The notes under the pieces are model-generated. The model did not search any database, was not told the origin of the DNA, and saw nothing but the letters and a program-made list of their open reading frames with translations. A stretch of DNA of 8,384 nucleotides from Burkholderiales bacterium. GTDB taxonomy: Bacteria; Pseudomonadota; Gammaproteobacteria; Burkholderiales; Burkholderiaceae_E. This document shows, one piece after another, positions 1 to 6,206 of the stretch; position 1 is the stretch's first letter; the number at the start of each line of letters is the position of its first letter. The DNA is taken from contig JAIYAG010000093.1 of NCBI GenBank assembly GCA_027489195.1, forward strand, positions 1-8,384, read 5' to 3'. The position numbers were made by a program, and so were the translations under genes.

Positions 1-48
1 CCGCGGCCCATTCCTCCATTGGTCAAACGTCGCCGCGGCGCGCGGCGC

Positions 49-1068
49 TCAATCAAACATCGCGGCGATCGCCGCGGGATCGACATCCTCCACCCGGGCC
101 GGGTTCCACTGCGGCTTGCGGTCCTTGTCCACCAGCGCCGCGCGCACGCCTTCATGGAACTCGGGGTGGAAGGCCACCTTGCGGGTGAGCTTCAGCTCCG
201 CGTGCAGCGCCGCGCGCAGGCTCATGCCCGCACCGCGCTTGAGGATCTCGTAGCTCCAGAACACGGAGGAGGGGGAGACGGCGCGCAGCTCCTTCAGCGT
301 GGCCGCGGCCCATTCGGTGCCCTCGGCCTCCAGCGCCTTGAAGATCGCCAGCACGCCGTCGGCGCCGAAGCAGCGGTCGATCGTCTCGCGGTGCGGCGCC
401 AGGGTGAAGGCCGGCACCTCGCGCATGAAGGCCGAGACGGCCGCGGCACCGTCGCGCGCCAGCGCCTCGCGCAGGGCGGGCAGGTCTTCCTTGCGCACCA
501 GGTGGGTGGCCAGGCCGGCATGGATGGCGTCGGCGCCGTTCATGCGCAGGCCCGTCAGGCCCAAATAGAGGCCGAGCTGGCCCGGCATGCGCGGCAGGGC
601 GTAGCTGCCGCCGACATCGGGGAACAGGGCGATGATGGTCTCCGGCATGGCGAACTGGCTGGTCTCGGTGGTGATCACCATGCGCCCATGAACGGAAAGC
701 CCGATGCCGCCGCCCATGCAGAACCCGTCCACCAGGGAGATGTAGGGCTTGGGGTATTCGGCGATGGAGGCGTTCAGCGCGTATTCCTCGCCGAAGAAGC
801 TCTCGATCGGCTCCGGATTGCCCGCCATGCCGTGGGCGCGCACCGAGATAACGTCCCCGCCGGCCGAGAAGGCGCGCCCGCCGGCACCTTCCACCAGCAC
901 GGCATGGATCTCCGGATCGTCGCGCCAGTTGTCCAGCGCGGCGCGCATGCGGCGGATCATGTCCAGATCCAGCGCGTTCAGCGCCTTCGGGCGGTTCAGC
1001 AGCAGGTGGCCGATGCGGCCCTTGCGCGTGGCGACAACACTCGGCTCTGGCACGCTGGCGTCTGACAT
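49..1068 (-). CDS. 3-hydroxyisobutyryl-CoA hydrolase (crotonase superfamily)
   Basis: Predicted to hydrolyse 3-hydroxyisobutyryl-CoA to free 3-hydroxyisobutyrate in cytosolic valine degradation. The protein is 339 residues, the usual length for this family and longer than a plain enoyl-CoA hydratase (about 260). Visible landmarks are the N-terminal crotonase strand LNRPKALNAL (24-33), the oxyanion-hole segment FSAGGD (67-72), MGGGIGLSVHG (118-128), and MPETIIALFPDVGG (141-154), where E143 and D151 match the catalytic Glu/Asp pair of the hydrolase branch. The C-terminal stretch HEGVRAALVDKDRKPQWNP (about 305-323) is also typical of this branch. An in-frame ATG lies 29 codons upstream (1155), but the ATG at 1068 is preferred: it has an AGGAG ribosome site 9 bases upstream, and the extra 29 residues do not look like crotonase sequence. 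The gene is divergent from the ABC cassette and has no evident functional link to it. An enoyl-CoA hydratase of broader specificity is the main alternative. Confidence 0.9.
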   Translation of the reverse strand: MSDASVPEPSVVATRKGRIGHLLLNRPKALNALDLDMIRRMRAALDNWRDDPEIHAVLVEGAGGRAFSAGGDVISVRAHGMAGNPEPIESFFGEEYALNASIAEYPKPYISLVDGFCMGGGIGLSVHGRMVITTETSQFAMPETIIALFPDVGGSYALPRMPGQLGLYLGLTGLRMNGADAIHAGLATHLVRKEDLPALREALARDGAAAVSAFMREVPAFTLAPHRETIDRCFGADGVLAIFKALEAEGTEWAAATLKELRAVSPSSVFWSYEILKRGAGMSLRAALHAELKLTRKVAFHPEFHEGVRAALVDKDRKPQWNPARVEDVDPAAIAAMFD

Positions 1069-1077
1069 CGGGGCTCG

Positions 1078-1082
1078 CTCCT
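1078..1082 (-). promoter_or_regulatory. Ribosome binding site fixing the hydrolase start at 1068
   Basis: On the minus strand AGGAG lies 9 bases before the ATG at 1068. This supports that start over the upstream in-frame ATG at 1155. Confidence 0.6.
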
Positions 1083-1098
1083 CGTCTGGCTTTGTGCC

Positions 1099-1127
1099 GG
1101 TATGGCGCGTGCCGGCGGCGTCATCAA
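1099..1127 (-). promoter_or_regulatory. Weak sigma-70-like promoter candidate for the hydrolase gene
   Basis: On the minus strand TTGATG (1127-1122; 4 of 6 to TTGACA) is followed after exactly 17 bases by CATACC (1104-1099; 3 of 6 to TATAAT). Transcription would start near 1092 and give a leader of about 25 nt containing the AGGAG site. The match is weak and was found by eye, and the -10 element is poor, so it is only a candidate. I found no comparable candidate facing the PotA-like gene in the rest of the 137-bp gap. Confidence 0.22.
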
Positions 1128-1205
1128 GCCGGCGGCCCCATCTTGCCTGCGACATTGCGGTACTGCGCCGTTCGGGGCAAATGAGCCCAGCTTCCCAGAG
1201 GACAC

Positions 1206-2276
1206 ATGACGCCCTTCGTCCGCTTCGACCGCGTGCGCCGCAGTTTCGACGGCCAGACCGACGTCGTGCGCGACCTGTCGCTGGACGTGGCGCGCGGCGA
1301 GTTCCTGACGCTGCTCGGCCCCTCCGGCTCTGGCAAGACCACGGCGCTGATGATGCTGGCCGGGTTCGAGCGGCCGGATGGCGGGGTGATCTTGTTGGAT
1401 GGACAGGACATCACCCGCACCGCGCCACACAAGCGCAACATTGGCGTGGTGTTCCAGAGCTACGCGCTGTTCCCGCACATGAGCGTGGCGCAGAACGTCG
1501 CCTTCCCGCTGGAGGTGCGCGGCCTGTCGCGCGCCACGCGGGAGGAACGGGTGGGGCGCGCGCTGGACATGGTGCGGCTGGCCGGGTTCGGCGACCGGCT
1601 GCCGGCGCAGCTTTCCGGCGGGCAGCAGCAGCGCGTGGCGCTCGCCCGGACGCTCGCGGTGCGCCCGCGGGTCCTGCTGCTCGACGAGCCGTTCGCGGCG
1701 CTCGACAAGAACCTGCGCCTGGACATGCAGATCGAGATCCGGCGGATCCAGCGCGAACTCGGCGTCACCACCGTGCTGGTCACCCACGACCAGGAGGAGG
1801 CGATGTCGATGGCCGACCGGATCGCGGTGATGAACGCCGGTCGGGTCGAGCAGTTCGACACCCCCGAGACGGTCTACGACGCGCCGTCAACGCGCTTCGT
1901 CGCCACCTTCGTCGGCACCGCCAACCTGCTGCCGGGGCGGCTCGCCCGCGATGGCGACGGCTGGGTGCTCGAGGCCGAGGCCGGCGGGCGACTCGCGATC
2001 GCGCGGCCGTCCCCCTGCACGCGCGAAGGCGCCGCGGTGCTGGCGGCGCGGCCCGAGCACCTGTCGATCGTGGAGCCCGGACCGGACGCGCTGCCCGCCA
2101 CCGTCGGCATGGTGCTGCCGCTCGGCCCCTCGCTGGTCCACGAGCTGGCGCTCGCCGACGGCCGGCCGATCAAGCTGGTGCGCCCGCGCACGGCCGACGG
2201 CGTTCGGCTGCGCACCGGCGAGCGGGTGGGCGTGGCGCTGCGCCCGGGCTCGCCGGCCGCGGTCTTCGCGCAGTGA
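1206..2276 (+). CDS. PotA-like ABC importer ATP-binding subunit
   Basis: ATPase of an ABC importer of the spermidine/putrescine, iron(III) and sulfate group. It would drive uptake from the cytoplasmic face of the PotB/PotC-like channel encoded next to it. The protein is 356 residues, the family's usual length. All nucleotide-binding motifs are intact: Walker A GPSGSGKT (38-45), Q-loop Q84 in FQSYALFPHM, signature LSGGQQQRV (136-144), Walker B LLLDEP (157-162) with catalytic E161, D-loop ALD (165-167), and switch H194. The region after about residue 240 is the regulatory TOBE-type domain, including the AARPEHLSI stretch typical of PotA/UgpC-like ATPases. The ATG at 1206 has AGAGGA immediately upstream (1197-1202), and the protein starts in normal family register. 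It is first in a three-gene cassette; the next gene starts 7 bases after its stop. The transported substrate cannot be read from the ATPase. Confidence 0.92.
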   Translation: MTPFVRFDRVRRSFDGQTDVVRDLSLDVARGEFLTLLGPSGSGKTTALMMLAGFERPDGGVILLDGQDITRTAPHKRNIGVVFQSYALFPHMSVAQNVAFPLEVRGLSRATREERVGRALDMVRLAGFGDRLPAQLSGGQQQRVALARTLAVRPRVLLLDEPFAALDKNLRLDMQIEIRRIQRELGVTTVLVTHDQEEAMSMADRIAVMNAGRVEQFDTPETVYDAPSTRFVATFVGTANLLPGRLARDGDGWVLEAEAGGRLAIARPSPCTREGAAVLAARPEHLSIVEPGPDALPATVGMVLPLGPSLVHELALADGRPIKLVRPRTADGVRLRTGERVGVALRPGSPAAVFAQ

Positions 2277-2278
2277 GG
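2275..2278 (+). promoter_or_regulatory. Ribosome binding site overlapping the PotA-like stop, fixing a GTG start
   Basis: GAGG overlaps the TGA stop of the ATPase gene (2274-2276) and lies 5 bases before the GTG at 2284. The next gene has no ATG near its expected N-terminus, so this site settles its start and implies translational coupling to the ATPase gene. Confidence 0.6.
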
Positions 2279-2283
2279 CGCCG

Positions 2284-3186
2284 GTGACCGCCGCGACCGC
2301 CACCGCCCCGGCCCCCGGCGCCGCCCGACCCGCCCGCCCGCAGCGCTCGGCCGCCACCGGCCCGATCCCGCTCGCGCTGCCGCTGGCGCTGTTCTTCGGC
2401 GTGTTCGTCGTGATGCCGCTGGCGCTCCTGGTCTTCGTCAGCCTGCACCAGGACCCGACGCTCTCGACGATGGGGCTCGCGCAGTACCGGAAGTTCCTCG
2501 GCGACGGCTTCAATCTGGCGGTGCTCGGCAACACGCTGTGGCTGGGCCTGAAGGTGACCCTGCTCACGGTGCTGATCGGCTATCCGCTCGCCTGGGCCTA
2601 CACGCTGGCCGCGCCGCGCTGGCAGGCGCTGCTGATGCTGCTGATCGTGCTGCCGCTGCTCACCAGCGCGGTGGTGCGCACCTTCGCCTGGGTGGTGATC
2701 CTCGGGCGCCAGGGCATCGTCAACACCGTGCTCACCGGCTGGGGCTGGATCGACGCGCCGCTCAAGCTGCTGTACACGCCGGGCGCGGTGACCGTCGCGC
2801 TCGCGCAGATCGAGCTGCCGCTGATGGTGCTGCCGCTGATCACCGCGCTGTCGAACATCGACCCGGCGCTGCGCCAGGCCTCGCTCGCGCTCGGTGCCGG
2901 GCGCTGGCGCACCTTCGTGCAGGTGACGCTGCCGCTGTCGATGCCGGGCCTGCTCGCCGGCTGCCTGCTGGTGTTCGCGTCATCGGTCAGCGCCTTCGTC
3001 ACCCAGACGCTGGTGGGCGGCGGGCGCCAGATGTTCATGCCCTTCTACCTGTACCAGCAGGCGATCCAGGCCAACGACTATCCGTTCGCCGCCACCATCG
3101 CGGTGATGCTGCTGGTGTCGGTGCTGGCGGTGGTGACCGTGGTCAACCTGCTGGCGCGGCGCAGCCGGGGGTTCGTCCATGGCTGA
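2284..3186 (+). CDS. PotB-like ABC importer permease (GTG start)
   Basis: Inner-membrane permease subunit that would pair with the PotC-like protein downstream. The frame is open upstream to 1951, but that part overlaps the C-terminus of the ATPase gene. The GTG at 2284 with GAGG 5 bases upstream gives 300 residues, a normal length. Residues 1-27 are an Ala/Pro/Arg-rich cytoplasmic tail. Hydrophobic segments lie near 30-52, 84-105, 112-135, 222-245 and 265-290, with a further one likely around 155-180, consistent with six helices. The coupling loop that docks to the ATPase is recognisable at about 197-222 (RQASLALGAG ... LPLSMPG). The usual Glu of the EAA motif is Gln (Q198) here. The next gene starts 8 bases inside this one. 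The substrate is unknown; polyamine or another small cation is the family-based guess. Confidence 0.87.
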   Translation: MTAATATAPAPGAARPARPQRSAATGPIPLALPLALFFGVFVVMPLALLVFVSLHQDPTLSTMGLAQYRKFLGDGFNLAVLGNTLWLGLKVTLLTVLIGYPLAWAYTLAAPRWQALLMLLIVLPLLTSAVVRTFAWVVILGRQGIVNTVLTGWGWIDAPLKLLYTPGAVTVALAQIELPLMVLPLITALSNIDPALRQASLALGAGRWRTFVQVTLPLSMPGLLAGCLLVFASSVSAFVTQTLVGGGRQMFMPFYLYQQAIQANDYPFAATIAVMLLVSVLAVVTVVNLLARRSRGFVHG

Positions 3187-4042
3187 GGCCGCGGCAGGCG
3201 GGGCGCCGGGCGCCGGGCGCGTGGCCACCGAATCGGTGGGCTCGCGGCTCGAGCGGCGCTCGTTCACGCTGGTCTTCGGCGCGCTGTGCGCGGTCGCGAT
3301 CGTGCTGCTGATGGCGCCGACGGTGATCGTCGTGCTCACTTCGTTCACCAGCGGCTTCTCGCTGAAGTTCCCGCCGCCGGGCTGGTCGTGGCGCTGGTAC
3401 CTGGCGCTGTGGAACGAGTCGCCCGAGATCCTCGATGCCTTCGTGCTGTCGCTGAAGCTCGCGGCGATCGCGACCTCGGTGTCGATCGTGCTGGCGGTGG
3501 CCGCGGCGCTCGCCATCGCGCGGCGCCGCGAGGCCTGGGCGCGCCTGGTCGAGTCGCTGTTCCTGTCGCCGCTGATGCTGCCGACGCTGGCGCTGGGGCT
3601 GGCGCTGCTGATGCTCTTCAACCTCGCCGGCACCGGGCTGTCGTTCGGCACGCTGGTGGTCGGCCACGTCGCGATCACCGCGCCCTACGTGTTCCGCACC
3701 ACCGCCGCGAGCCTGCTGCAGCTCGACGCGAGCCTGCTCGAGAGCGCGCGCAGCCTCGGCGCCTCGCCGGTCCACGCGTTCCGCACGGTCACGCTGCCGC
3801 TGATCTCGCGCGGCGTCGCCGCAGGCGCGTTCATCGGCTTCATGTACTCGTTCGACAACGTCGCGGTCTCGCTGTTCCTGTCGGACGCGCGCAGCGAGGT
3901 CCTGCCGATCCGCATGTGGCACATCATCGAGTCGAACCTGGACGTGCGGGCGGCCGCCGTCTCGGGCGTGCTGATCGCCGCGACCCTGGTGATGATGATC
4001 GTGATGGAGCGGCTCGCCGGCATCTCGAGGCACCTGCGATGA
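3179..4042 (+). CDS. PotC-like ABC importer permease
   Basis: Second inner-membrane permease of the Pot-type importer, 287 residues. It has a low-complexity Ala/Gly tail (1-16), then a first membrane helix at about 30-53 (ALCAVAIVLLMAPTVIVVL) and several further hydrophobic segments to about residue 280. The ATPase-docking EAA loop is near-canonical: ESARSLGAS (188-196) followed by the LPLISRG segment. The start ATG lies inside the last codons of the PotB-like gene (8-base overlap) with no clear ribosome site, so it is probably translated by coupling. This is the last gene of the cassette. A binding protein gene would often sit next to such a cassette, but the next gene is a convergent deaminase on the other strand, so the binding protein must be encoded elsewhere or outside the window. 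Confidence 0.9.
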   Translation: MAEAAAGGAPGAGRVATESVGSRLERRSFTLVFGALCAVAIVLLMAPTVIVVLTSFTSGFSLKFPPPGWSWRWYLALWNESPEILDAFVLSLKLAAIATSVSIVLAVAAALAIARRREAWARLVESLFLSPLMLPTLALGLALLMLFNLAGTGLSFGTLVVGHVAITAPYVFRTTAASLLQLDASLLESARSLGASPVHAFRTVTLPLISRGVAAGAFIGFMYSFDNVAVSLFLSDARSEVLPIRMWHIIESNLDVRAAAVSGVLIAATLVMMIVMERLAGISRHLR

Positions 4043-4077
4043 GCAGGGCCCGCGCGATACCGGTGCTCGCCTGCTCA
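4040..4077. terminator. Inverted repeat between convergent genes, possible bidirectional terminator
   Basis: TGAGCAGG (4040-4047) and CCTGCTCA (4070-4077) form a perfect 8-bp inverted repeat with a 22-base spacer. The left arm begins with the stop codon of the PotC-like gene and the right arm ends with the stop of the opposing deaminase gene. No T tract follows on either strand, so it is not a classic intrinsic terminator. In a genome this GC-rich an 8-bp match could also be chance. Confidence 0.3.
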
Positions 4078-4557
4078 GGGGGCGGGCGGGGCCACGGTAT
4101 CGCCGCCCCAGCGGCGGCGCAGCGCGAGGTACTCGCCCTCGAGCGGGCCGGGCTCGATCCGCGGAAACCAGCCGGTCATGTCGCAGAAGGCCTCCAGCGA
4201 GTAGTCGCCGAGGTCGGTGCGCTGGAGCGTCGCGTGGCGCAGCGCCAGCACCACGCGCGCGATGCCGGCGAGCTTGAGGGCGCCGGCGCACATCGGGCAG
4301 GGCTCCATCGTGCAGTAGAGCGTCGCGCCGCGGGTGGACAGCGGGCCGTGCGCGGCCTGCGCTGCGCGGATCGCATCGGTCTCGGCGTGCTCGGTGACGA
4401 TGCCGCGGCTGACCTGTCGGTTCTGGCCGGCGCCGAGCAGCCGCCCGTCGCGCACGAGCACCGCGCCGGTCGGCCAGTCGCCGCGTCCGTAGGCGTCCTG
4501 CGACTGGTCCATCGCGGCGCGCATCCAGTGAAGGTCGATGTCGGCGGGGCTGCTCAT
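4075..4557 (-). CDS. Zinc-dependent nucleobase/nucleoside deaminase, CDA fold
   Basis: A 160-residue cytosolic deaminase of the cytidine/dCMP deaminase superfamily, in the group that holds guanine deaminase, yeast-type cytosine deaminase and TadA. The active site is complete: HAE (57-59), with H57 as zinc ligand and E59 as proton shuttle, then EPCPMC (85-90), with C87 and C90 as zinc ligands. N46 in the GQN segment fits the conserved substrate-contacting Asn of this fold. The C-terminal part (about 108-152, with DYSLEAF, GWFP and LRRRWG) is not one I can tie to a specific substrate, and it lacks the basic tail expected of a tRNA deaminase. The start at 4557 is chosen because homologous sequence begins just after it. 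An in-frame ATG at 4626 would run across the start of the divergent gene. No good ribosome site is visible before 4557, so the start is moderately sure. It is convergent with the permease gene and divergent from the amidohydrolase gene. Confidence 0.87.
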   Translation of the reverse strand: MSSPADIDLHWMRAAMDQSQDAYGRGDWPTGAVLVRDGRLLGAGQNRQVSRGIVTEHAETDAIRAAQAAHGPLSTRGATLYCTMEPCPMCAGALKLAGIARVVLALRHATLQRTDLGDYSLEAFCDMTGWFPRIEPGPLEGEYLALRRRWGGDTVAPPAP

Positions 4558-4584
4558 GTCGGATGTCCGGCGGTGCGGGGTGGC

Positions 4585-4597
4585 CTCCAGTGTGGAG
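4585..4597 (+). promoter_or_regulatory. Small dyad overlapping the amidohydrolase ribosome binding site
   Basis: CTCCA (4585-4589) and TGGAG (4593-4597) are perfect inverted repeats around a 3-base spacer. The right arm includes the GGAG of the ribosome binding site (GGAGAGGA, 4594-4601) for the ATG at 4605. In RNA this would be a short hairpin that partly hides the site; in DNA it could be half of an operator in the 47-bp divergent gap. The stem is short, so functional meaning is uncertain. Confidence 0.25.
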
Positions 4598-4601
4598 AGG
4601 A
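4594..4601 (+). promoter_or_regulatory. Ribosome binding site fixing the amidohydrolase start at 4605
   Basis: GGAGAGGA precedes the ATG at 4605, its first GGAG lying 7 bases from the start codon. This favours 4605 over the in-frame ATG at 4563, which lacks such a site and would add 14 residues unlike the family. Confidence 0.7.
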
Positions 4602-4604
4602 ACG

Positions 4605-6140
4605 ATGACGAATTCCAACAGGACACTGCTGCGCGGCGCGACCGCGCTGCTCGGCGAGGACCAGGCCTACGATGCGCGGCCGCTCGACGTGCTGGTCGAG
4701 GGCGGGCGGATCACCGCGATCGAGCCCGCGGGCACGATCGGGCAGGCCGACGAGACCGTCGACCTGGGCGGGCGCTTGCTGGTGCCGGGGCTGGTCAACG
4801 GCCACCAGCACTCGCACGAGCACTTCCAGCGCGGCCGGACCGAGAACCTGCCGCTCGAGCTGTGGCAGCACCTGGTGCGCACCCGCGTGCCGGTGCCGCT
4901 GACGCCGCGCCAGGTCTACCTGCGCACGCTGATCGGCGCGATCGAGAGCCTGCGCACCGGCTGCACGACGATGGTCGACGACCTCGCGGTGGGGGCCGCG
5001 GTCGACCGCGAGCGCATCGACGCGACGATGCAGGCGTACGAGGACGCGGGCATCCGCGCGCTGGTCGGCTTCGCGATGATGGACAAGCCGATCATCGACA
5101 ACTTCCCGTTCGCCGACGAGTCCTTTCCGCCCGGGCTGGCCGCGGAACTGCGCGCCGCGCCCCGGCCGACGCAGCAGGACTACCTCGGGCTGGTCCGCGA
5201 TCTGGCGCGCACCCGCCATCCGAAGACCTCGCGGGTCGGCGTGCTGGTGTCGGCCTCGGCGCCGCAGCGCTGCACCGACGCGTTCCTGATGCAGGTGCGC
5301 GGCCTGGCCGACGAGCTGGACCTGCCGCTGATCACGCACGTCCAGGAGACGCGGCTGCAGGTGGTGACCGGGCAGCGCTTCTACGGCGTGCCGATCGTCG
5401 AGCACCTCGATCGCATCGGCTTCCTCAAGCCCGCGACCAGCCTCATCCACGCGGTGTGGCTGAACCCGCGCGAGATCGAGGCGCTCGCGCGCAGCGGCGC
5501 CACCGCGCAGCACAACCCGTGGAGCAACCTGCTGCTCGGCTCGGGCGTGCAGCCGGTGCGCGAGCTCCTCGAGGCCGGCGTCAACGTCAGCCTCGGCTCC
5601 GACGGCTCGTGCTCGACGGTGACGGTGAACATGCTCAACGTGCTGGGCAGCGCGGCGGCGGTCTCGAAGCTGCGCGGCGATCGCCAGGACCGCTGGCTGT
5701 CGGCGGCCGAGGCGCTGCGCGCCGGCACGATCGGCGGGGCGCGCGCGCTCGGCTTCGGCGACGCGCTGGGCGCGATCCGCGTCGGCGCGATCGCCGACCT
5801 GGTCGGCTACCGGCTCGACACCGTCACCTTCGCGCCGCTGACCGACCCGGTGCGCCAGCTCGTCTACGCCGAGCGCGGCGCCGGCCTCGACTTCTCGATG
5901 GTCGACGGCCGCGTCGCGATCGCCGGCGGCCGGATGCGGGGCATCGACGAGGCCGCGATCCTGGCCGAGATCGAATCCGAGTACCGCTCGCTCGCCGGGC
6001 AGTACGAGGCGGCCGAGGCCTCGGTCGCCCCGGTGCTCGCGGCCGCCGAGACGCTGTGGCGCCGCTCGCTCGCGCTGCCGATCCCCGCCGACACCTACGC
6101 GGCGCGGCTGCCCGACGCCGCCTCCGGCCCCCAGCCCTGA
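4605..6140 (+). CDS. Metal-dependent amidohydrolase, cytosine deaminase/chlorohydrolase-like (COG0402 type)
   Basis: Predicted cytosolic metallohydrolase of the AtzA/TrzN/SAH deaminase/guanine deaminase group, which deaminate or dechlorinate N-heterocycles. The protein is 511 residues, somewhat longer than the usual 430-480. The N-terminal composite beta domain carries LVEGGRITAIEPAG (30-43). The barrel shows the metal and catalytic set: HQH (H67, H69) in LVPGLVNGHQH, H245 and E248 in THVQE, H282 in IHAVWL, and D333 in GSDGS. Family signatures also include HNPWSNLLLGSG (from H303) and the late DGRVAIAGGRM segment, where the beta domain closes. The last 50 or so residues (after about 460) are an Ala/Glu-rich helical extension ending in Pro-rich sequence. 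It lies 66 bases upstream of the binding-protein gene on the same strand, so co-transcription with that importer is likely. Deamination of an imported heterocycle is the best guess; the exact substrate cannot be told. Confidence 0.88.
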   Translation: MTNSNRTLLRGATALLGEDQAYDARPLDVLVEGGRITAIEPAGTIGQADETVDLGGRLLVPGLVNGHQHSHEHFQRGRTENLPLELWQHLVRTRVPVPLTPRQVYLRTLIGAIESLRTGCTTMVDDLAVGAAVDRERIDATMQAYEDAGIRALVGFAMMDKPIIDNFPFADESFPPGLAAELRAAPRPTQQDYLGLVRDLARTRHPKTSRVGVLVSASAPQRCTDAFLMQVRGLADELDLPLITHVQETRLQVVTGQRFYGVPIVEHLDRIGFLKPATSLIHAVWLNPREIEALARSGATAQHNPWSNLLLGSGVQPVRELLEAGVNVSLGSDGSCSTVTVNMLNVLGSAAAVSKLRGDRQDRWLSAAEALRAGTIGGARALGFGDALGAIRVGAIADLVGYRLDTVTFAPLTDPVRQLVYAERGAGLDFSMVDGRVAIAGGRMRGIDEAAILAEIESEYRSLAGQYEAAEASVAPVLAAAETLWRRSLALPIPADTYAARLPDAASGPQP

Positions 6141-6206
6141 GCGCGACCCCGATCGCGCCCGCCGTCTTCCTCCCCGCCCTCTCATCCCCCTGAACGGAGA
6201 AGCACC

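Noticed and set aside
31..48. Palindrome CGCCGCGGCG and adjoining GC-rich sequence after the hydrolase stop, considered as a terminator
   Set aside because: A self-complementary decamer without a loop or T tract is expected by chance at this GC content.
49..1068. Possible link of the 3-hydroxyisobutyryl-CoA hydrolase to the transport/deaminase cluster
   Set aside because: It is divergent, separated by a 137-bp gap, and belongs to valine degradation. Nothing in the sequence ties it to the neighbouring importer.
1951..2283. N-terminal extension of the PotB-like permease as a possible fusion
   Set aside because: The extra 111 codons overlap the TOBE domain of the ATPase gene and encode Arg/Ser/Pro-rich sequence. 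A GTG with a good ribosome site at 2284 gives a normal-length permease.
749..2287. A 512-codon plus-strand open frame bridging the hydrolase gene and the PotA-like gene
   Set aside because: It runs antisense through the hydrolase and out of frame with the well-supported ATPase, and its product is Arg/Ala-rich and motif-free.
3143..4618. A 491-codon minus-strand open frame spanning the PotC-like gene and the deaminase gene
   Set aside because: It is in a different frame from the real deaminase and its translation is Arg/Gln/His-rich without domains, so it is a GC-driven shadow frame.
5448..5462. W285 in IHAVWL of the amidohydrolase, where many relatives have a second His (HCVH), considered as a lost catalytic residue
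   Set aside because: The functional His of this motif is the first one (H282), which is present. As far as I recall, aromatic residues are tolerated at the second position in this family.
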